Below, piece by piece: positions 59,566 through 64,000 of a stretch of 64,000 bases of DNA (position 1 is the stretch's first letter; every line of letters starts with the position of its first letter). The position numbers and the translations under genes were made by a program. Location: contig CAVUPF010000004.1 of assembly GCA_963743285.1 (NCBI GenBank), positions 1 through 64,000 of the forward strand. Reading direction: 5' to 3'. The notes below the pieces were generated by a model. That model was given only the letters and a program-made list of their open reading frames with translations. It did not search any database and was not told the origin of the DNA. This DNA is from CAVUPF01 sp963743285. GTDB lineage: Bacteria > Actinomycetota > Thermoleophilia > Solirubrobacterales > 70-9.

Positions 59566-62018
59566 GGGTCCCGTACTCATGGCTGTGCGAGTACTGCGAT
59601 CCGGGCATCTCTGCTGCGGAGCTGGCCGAGCGCCTGGCGATGACCGGAACCGAGGTCGAAAGGGTCCTCACCGTCGGGCCGCCCTCCCCGGAGGGCTTCG
59701 TGGTCGGCAGGGTGCTGGCCGTCGACCCGCACCCCGACGCCGACCGGCTCAGGGTCTGCAGGGTTGACACCGGCGACGGCGAGCGGACGATCGTCTGCGG
59801 CGCCCCCAACGTGGCCGCCGGCCAGACGGTGGCGGTCGCCCTGCCGGGGGCGAGGATGCCGGGAGGGCAAAAGCTTGGCGAGGTGAAGCTGCGTGGCGTT
59901 GAGTCGAGCGGGATGATCCTCTCGGCGGCCGAGCTGGAGATCGCGGCGGACGCGGACGGGATCCTCGTGCTCGAGGGCGGCGCCGCGGCTGGAACCGCGC
60001 TGGCCGAGGTCCTGCCGCTGGCCGAGCCGGTCCTGGAGTTGGAGGTGACGCCCAATCGAGTCGACTGCTTCGGCATCTACGGCGTCGCGCGGGAGGTCCA
60101 CGCGATCACCGCCGCGCCGCTCGGGCCCGAGCCGTGGGCCGAGGACGCGCCGGCCGACGGGGAAGGCGAGGCCTCCGACTACGCCTCTTTGACGGTCGAG
60201 GTCGCCGACCTCTGCCCGCGCTTCACGGCACGGGTCTTCGCCGAGGTGCAGGTCGGCTCTTCGCCTGCCTGGCTGCAGGCGCGCCTCACCGCGGCCGGGC
60301 AGCGCCCGATCAACAACGTCGTCGACATCACCAACTACACGATGCTGCTCACCGCGCAGCCGCTGCACGCCTTCGACCTCGACCGGGTGCCGGGCGGGGA
60401 GCTGACGATCCGCACCGCCCGCGCCGGGGAGACGATGCGGACCCTCGACGGCGCCGAGCGGAGCCTCGACGCCGAGACGGTCTTGGTCTGCGACCGCGAC
60501 GGCCCCGCGGGCATCGCCGGGATCATGGGCGGCCAGGCCTCGGAGGTCTCGACCTCGACCACCCGGGTGCTGCTCGAGGTCGCGACCTGGAACGGGACCA
60601 ACATCCTGCGCAGCTCGCGGATCCTGGGGCTGCGCTCGGAGGCCTCTTCTCGGTTTGAGAAGCAGCTCCACCCCGAGCTCTGCATGCGCGCCCAGCGGAT
60701 CGCCTCGCGGCTGATGGTCGAGCTGTGCGGGGCGAAGCTGGTACCCGGCACGCTCGACGCCGCCGCCGCGATTCCGCCGCGGCGCCGGATCCGGCTGCGA
60801 GGCGCCCGAGTCGAGGGTCTGCTCGGCATGCCGATCACCCAGGCCGATCAGCTCGCCTACCTGCAGCGACTCGGCTTCGGCACGGCGGTCGACGGCGGGG
60901 ACATCGAGGTCGAGGTTCCGCCCGACCGTCACTACGACGTGAGCCGCGAGGTCGACCTGATCGAGGAGGTCGCGCGGGTCCACGGCCTCGACGAGCACCT
61001 GCCGACCACCCTCCCGGCGCTCGCCGAACAGGTCGGCGGCTTGAGCCGCCAGCAGCGGCTGCGGCGCCGCGCGGAGGACACGATGCGCGACCTCGGCTTC
61101 GATGAGATCGTTGGCTGGAGCTTCACCGATCCGGGAGTGACCGAGCGGCTTCGGATCCCCGCTGCGGACCCGAGGGCCGACCCTGTCCTGCTCGCCAACC
61201 CGCTCTCGGAGGAGCAGTCGGCGATGCGGACGACGCTGCTCGGTTCCCTGCTGGACGCGGCGAGTCGCAACCGGGCCCGCGGCGCCGCTCGCCGCGCCCT
61301 GTTTGAGTCCGGCCGTGTCTACCTGAGCGCCGATACTGGCGGCGAGGGTCCGCTGGAAGGCCGTTTCCCCGGCGAGCGGCCAGCGCCGTTCGATGAGCCC
61401 CACCGCCTCGGCTGCCTCGCGGCTGGGCCGCTCGTGGCGCGGTCCTGGCGGGGCGGGGGAGAGCCAGCCGACTTCTTCTCGCTGAAGGGCGTGCTCGAGG
61501 CACTCGCTGACCAGCTTGGCGTCGAGCTGGCCTTCGAGGCCGCGCCGGAGCCTTTCCTGCACCCCGGCCGGGCCGCACGGGTCATCGTCGGCGGTCTCAA
61601 TGTCGGCTGGCTCGGCGAGGTCCACCCGCTCGTCTGCCGGAAATGGGACCTCGACGCAGCGGTCGGCTTCGAAGTCGCGCTGGGCCGACTGGCCGCGGCC
61701 GCGACCGCGGGGCAAGAGGCCTACGAGGACGTCACCACCTACCCAGCGATCCACCAAGACTTTGCCGTGGTCATAGCGAGCGAGGTCTCCGCCGCCACGC
61801 TGCGGGAAGCGATCCTCGTTGCCGGGGGGGAGCTGCTGCGCTCCGCCGAGGTATTCGATCTCTACGAGGGCGAGCAGCTCGGGGAGGGGCGAAAGAGCCT
61901 GGCGCTGCGGCTGGAGTTCCGGGCGGATGACCGCACGCTCACCGACGTGGAGATCGCGCCCCTGCGTGACTCGATCGAGGCTGGGCTGGAGAAGATCGGG
62001 GGGTCGCTGCGTGGCTGA
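59562..62018 (+). CDS. pheT: phenylalanine--tRNA ligase beta subunit
   Basis: An 818-aa subunit. Domains in order: N-terminal MRVPYSWLCEYCDPGISAAE, tRNA-binding OB domain (about 40-150; VGRVLAVDPHPDADRLRVCR), B3/B4 editing region (RPINNVVDITNYTMLLTAQP), B5 (about 410-480), catalytic-like core, and C-terminal FDX-ACB anticodon domain (about 725-818; YPAIHQDFAVVIASEVSAAT). GTG start overlapping pheS by four bases. It overlaps argC by eight bases. Confidence 0.97.
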   Translation: MRVPYSWLCEYCDPGISAAELAERLAMTGTEVERVLTVGPPSPEGFVVGRVLAVDPHPDADRLRVCRVDTGDGERTIVCGAPNVAAGQTVAVALPGARMPGGQKLGEVKLRGVESSGMILSAAELEIAADADGILVLEGGAAAGTALAEVLPLAEPVLELEVTPNRVDCFGIYGVAREVHAITAAPLGPEPWAEDAPADGEGEASDYASLTVEVADLCPRFTARVFAEVQVGSSPAWLQARLTAAGQRPINNVVDITNYTMLLTAQPLHAFDLDRVPGGELTIRTARAGETMRTLDGAERSLDAETVLVCDRDGPAGIAGIMGGQASEVSTSTTRVLLEVATWNGTNILRSSRILGLRSEASSRFEKQLHPELCMRAQRIASRLMVELCGAKLVPGTLDAAAAIPPRRRIRLRGARVEGLLGMPITQADQLAYLQRLGFGTAVDGGDIEVEVPPDRHYDVSREVDLIEEVARVHGLDEHLPTTLPALAEQVGGLSRQQRLRRRAEDTMRDLGFDEIVGWSFTDPGVTERLRIPAADPRADPVLLANPLSEEQSAMRTTLLGSLLDAASRNRARGAARRALFESGRVYLSADTGGEGPLEGRFPGERPAPFDEPHRLGCLAAGPLVARSWRGGGEPADFFSLKGVLEALADQLGVELAFEAAPEPFLHPGRAARVIVGGLNVGWLGEVHPLVCRKWDLDAAVGFEVALGRLAAAATAGQEAYEDVTTYPAIHQDFAVVIASEVSAATLREAILVAGGELLRSAEVFDLYEGEQLGEGRKSLALRLEFRADDRTLTDVEIAPLRDSIEAGLEKIGGSLRG

Positions 62019-63042
62019 TCCGCACGTACAGCCCCTCGACGGTCGGCCCGCCGCCCGCATCCTGGTCGCCGGCGCCTCCGGCTTCACCGGCGCCCTGGCC
62101 GCCCAGATCGTCTGGCGCCACCCGCGTCTGGAGCTGGTCGCGGTTACCTCGCGCAGCGACGTCGGCACCCGGCTCGACCGTCTCTACCCGCGCTACCGGG
62201 TGCCGCTGGAGCTGACCGAGCTGGACCTCGAGGAGCTCGACAGCGTCGATGCGGCGATCGTCGCCTACCCTCACGGCGCCTCGGCGCCGACCGTCGCAGC
62301 TCTGCGCGGACTCGGGGCGCTGGTCGTCGACCTCTCTGCCGACTTCCGGCTCCGCGACCTCGCCACCTATCAGCGCTGGTACGGGGAGCACGGGGCGCCG
62401 GAGCTGCTGGACGGCGCCGTCTACGGGCTGACCGAGCTCTACCGCGAGGAGCTGCGCGAGGCAGAGCTGGTGGCGACCCCCGGCTGCTACCCGACCGCGA
62501 GCGTCCTCGCCCTGGCGCCGCTGGCCGAGCGGGGGCTTCTCGCCGACGTCGTGATCGACGCAAAGCAGGGCGTTTCCGGTGCCGGCCGCGGCGGGGGCGA
62601 TGAGATGCACTACGTCTCGATGGACGAGAACGCCTTCGCCTACAAGACCGAGGGACACCGACATCGTCCCGAGATCGAGCAGGAGCTGGCGGCGCTGGGC
62701 AGTCCCGCGCCGGTCACCTTCGTCCCGCACCTGCTGCCGCTCGACCAGGGCGAGCTGACCAGCTGCTACGCACAAACGACAGAGCCGATCTCCAAGGCCG
62801 ATGTCCAGGCGCTCTACCGTGAGCGCTACGCGGGGGAGCCCTTCGTGCAGGTCGTCGACGCACCGCCCGGGCTGCGCGAGGTCCGCGACACCAACGAGTG
62901 CCGGGTCTACGTGACGGTTGAGGAGCGTGGCCGGGTGCTGGCCTTCTCGGCGCTCGACAACCTCTGGAAGGGCGCCTCCGGTCAGGGAGTCCAGAACCTC
63001 AACCTGATGCTGGGCCTCGACGAGACGGAAGGGCTGACGTGA
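62011..63042 (+). CDS. argC: N-acetyl-gamma-glutamyl-phosphate reductase
   Basis: A 343-aa enzyme. The NADPH motif RILVAGASGFTGALAAQIVW lies near residue 16, VVDLSADFRLRDLATYQRWY follows, and the catalytic Cys lies in ELVATPGCYPTASVLALAPL. KQGVSGAGRGGG and FVPHLLPLDQGELTSCYAQT are conserved. It reduces N-acetylglutamyl phosphate to the semialdehyde, step 3 of arginine synthesis. The GTG at 62011 overlaps the end of pheT; the longer frame to 61819 is inside pheT. It overlaps argJ by four bases. Confidence 0.96.
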   Translation: MADPHVQPLDGRPAARILVAGASGFTGALAAQIVWRHPRLELVAVTSRSDVGTRLDRLYPRYRVPLELTELDLEELDSVDAAIVAYPHGASAPTVAALRGLGALVVDLSADFRLRDLATYQRWYGEHGAPELLDGAVYGLTELYREELREAELVATPGCYPTASVLALAPLAERGLLADVVIDAKQGVSGAGRGGGDEMHYVSMDENAFAYKTEGHRHRPEIEQELAALGSPAPVTFVPHLLPLDQGELTSCYAQTTEPISKADVQALYRERYAGEPFVQVVDAPPGLREVRDTNECRVYVTVEERGRVLAFSALDNLWKGASGQGVQNLNLMLGLDETEGLT

Positions 63043-64000
63043 GCGAGGGCTTCTTCCGCTCGCGCTGGGTAGAGCCTCCGCCGGGGACCGAGGAGCTCGA
63101 TGCCGCGAGGCTGGCTCCCGGCTTCGCGGCCGGAGCCGTGGCGTGTGGCCTGAAGCCGAGCGGCAACACCGACGCGGCCGTCGTCGTCGCGCGGTCGGAG
63201 CACTGCGACTCGGCGCTGCTGCTGACCCGCAATGCCGCGGCCGCGGCGCCGGTACGGCTCTGCCGGGCAAGCCTCGACCTCGACCACATCCGCGCCGCGG
63301 CGGTGAAGGCGGGCAACGCAAACGCGGCGACCGGTGCGCAGGGGATGCGCGACGCCGTCGACATCCAGGCGGCGGCCGCCAAGGCGCTCGGACTCGATCC
63401 TTCGCTGGTCGCGATCGCAGCGACTGGGAAAATCGGCGAGGCGCTACCGATGGACAAGGTGCTTGACGGCGTGCGGCGCGCGGCCGCGGCTGTGCGGCCC
63501 GACGGTGGCGAGGAGTTCGCGGCAGCGATCATGACCACCGATGCTTTCCCGAAGCGCTGCACGGTGCGCTGCGGCGGTGTGACTCTGTCCGCTCAGGCGA
63601 AGGGCGCGGGGATGATCCAGCCCGGCTTCGCGACGATGCTCTGCTTCGTGCAGACCGACGCGCTGGTCGAAGACCCGCTCGCCGCCCTGCGCCCCGCGGT
63701 CGACTGCTCTTTCGAGCGGATCACCGTCGACGGCCAGATGAGCACCAACGACACGGTCTTGCTCCAGGCGAGCGGCGAGTCCGGCCAGCCGCTTCCCGAG
63801 GGCCTCCTTGACGCGGTGCTGCTACAGCTGGCGCTGGAGATCGCCGCCGACGGCGAGGGCGCGACGCGCGTCTGCCGTGCTGAAGTGCGGGAGGCTGCAA
63901 GCCCGGAGGAGGCCGAGAAGGCGGCACGCGCGATCGCCAACTCGCCGCTGGTCAAGACGGCGCTGTTCGGGCGCGACCCCAACGGCTGGGGCCGGGTCGC
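63039..64000 (+). CDS. argJ: ornithine acetyltransferase / ArgJ (3' partial)
   Basis: The first 320 residues are visible before the window ends. GTG start overlapping the argC stop. Conserved features are NANAATGAQGMRDAVDIQAA, VAIAATGKIGEALPMDKVL (TGxIGxxLPM) and the self-cleavage site GAGMIQPGFATMLCF, where the Thr of ATML becomes the N-terminal nucleophile of the beta chain; then DCSFERITVDGQMSTNDTVL. It transfers acetyl from N-acetylornithine to glutamate (and may make N-acetylglutamate de novo), giving a cyclic arginine route with argC. Confidence 0.96.
   Translation, partial: MSEGFFRSRWVEPPPGTEELDAARLAPGFAAGAVACGLKPSGNTDAAVVVARSEHCDSALLLTRNAAAAAPVRLCRASLDLDHIRAAAVKAGNANAATGAQGMRDAVDIQAAAAKALGLDPSLVAIAATGKIGEALPMDKVLDGVRRAAAAVRPDGGEEFAAAIMTTDAFPKRCTVRCGGVTLSAQAKGAGMIQPGFATMLCFVQTDALVEDPLAALRPAVDCSFERITVDGQMSTNDTVLLQASGESGQPLPEGLLDAVLLQLALEIAADGEGATRVCRAEVREAASPEEAEKAARAIANSPLVKTALFGRDPNGWGRV

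Noticed and set aside
59577..62168. 863-aa open frame on the reverse strand opposite pheT
   Set aside because: A shadow of strong GC codon bias; the forward frame is an unmistakable PheT.

Overview
The window is high-GC bacterial DNA. It has many GTG and TTG starts and long runs of genes overlapping by 1-11 bases. Its families are typical of Actinomycetota (anti-sigma zinc fingers, SHOCT proteins, DUF2252, DUF2510, DUF2630, PASTA and TIG secreted proteins, mycothiol-era ECF regulation). The content and style fit the deep actinobacterial class Thermoleophilia (Solirubrobacterales-like); this placement is an inference from gene content, not from a marker-gene tree.

Layout. 1-6100: the 3' part of a cyclic-nucleotide-domain/thioredoxin-reductase-like flavoprotein, a universal stress protein, an MFS drug exporter and a secreted beta-propeller protein. 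6223-7121: an ECF sigma factor overlapping a zinc-finger anti-sigma. 7565-8020: a two-TM potassium channel. 8659-20405: a dense co-directional run of DUF2252, G6P dehydrogenase, GH15 glucoamylase/trehalase, GMC flavoprotein, type II NADH dehydrogenase, cytochrome bd subunits I and II, a SHOCT membrane protein and a 56-aa membrane protein. Read together it could link release of glucose from storage sugar, NADPH production, and electron entry to and exit from the quinone pool. 20553-26214: small membrane and stress proteins, a ClC-type channel and a MalT-like LuxR regulator. 26226-29907: a transposase scrap, an isoprenylcysteine-methyltransferase-like gene between two half-tRNA-Gly scars, and a large membrane GT-C-like protein.

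30554-38448 is an accessory zone starting at an intact tRNA-Cys. The 3' half of that tRNA recurs at 35049 and 38404, so two integrated elements appear stacked at one tRNA. They hold toxin-antitoxin genes, a broken VapC, a decayed tyrosine recombinase, IS66 and IS630 remnants, a collagen-like secreted protein and a dihydrofolate-reductase-like protein. 38518-43676 returns to metabolic genes (UbiE-like methyltransferase, UbiA-like membrane protein, MDR oxidoreductase, fatty acyl-CoA reductase-like protein). A complete IS701-type insertion sequence lies at 43858-45319, followed by a second G6P dehydrogenase. A third accessory element lies between an intact tRNA-Val (47729) and its repeated 3' half (51285), with a recombinase remnant beside the far copy.

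53209-64000 is core genome: thrS, infC, a reverse-strand wecB, rpmI, rplT, an rRNA methyltransferase, pheS, pheT, argC and argJ (cut by the window edge). The wecB gene splits the usually contiguous infC-rpmI-rplT cluster.

The main theme is repeated use of tRNA genes as integration sites: up to four tRNA families show 3'-half scars here, most with recombinase remnants, direct-repeat flanks or toxin-antitoxin genes nearby.
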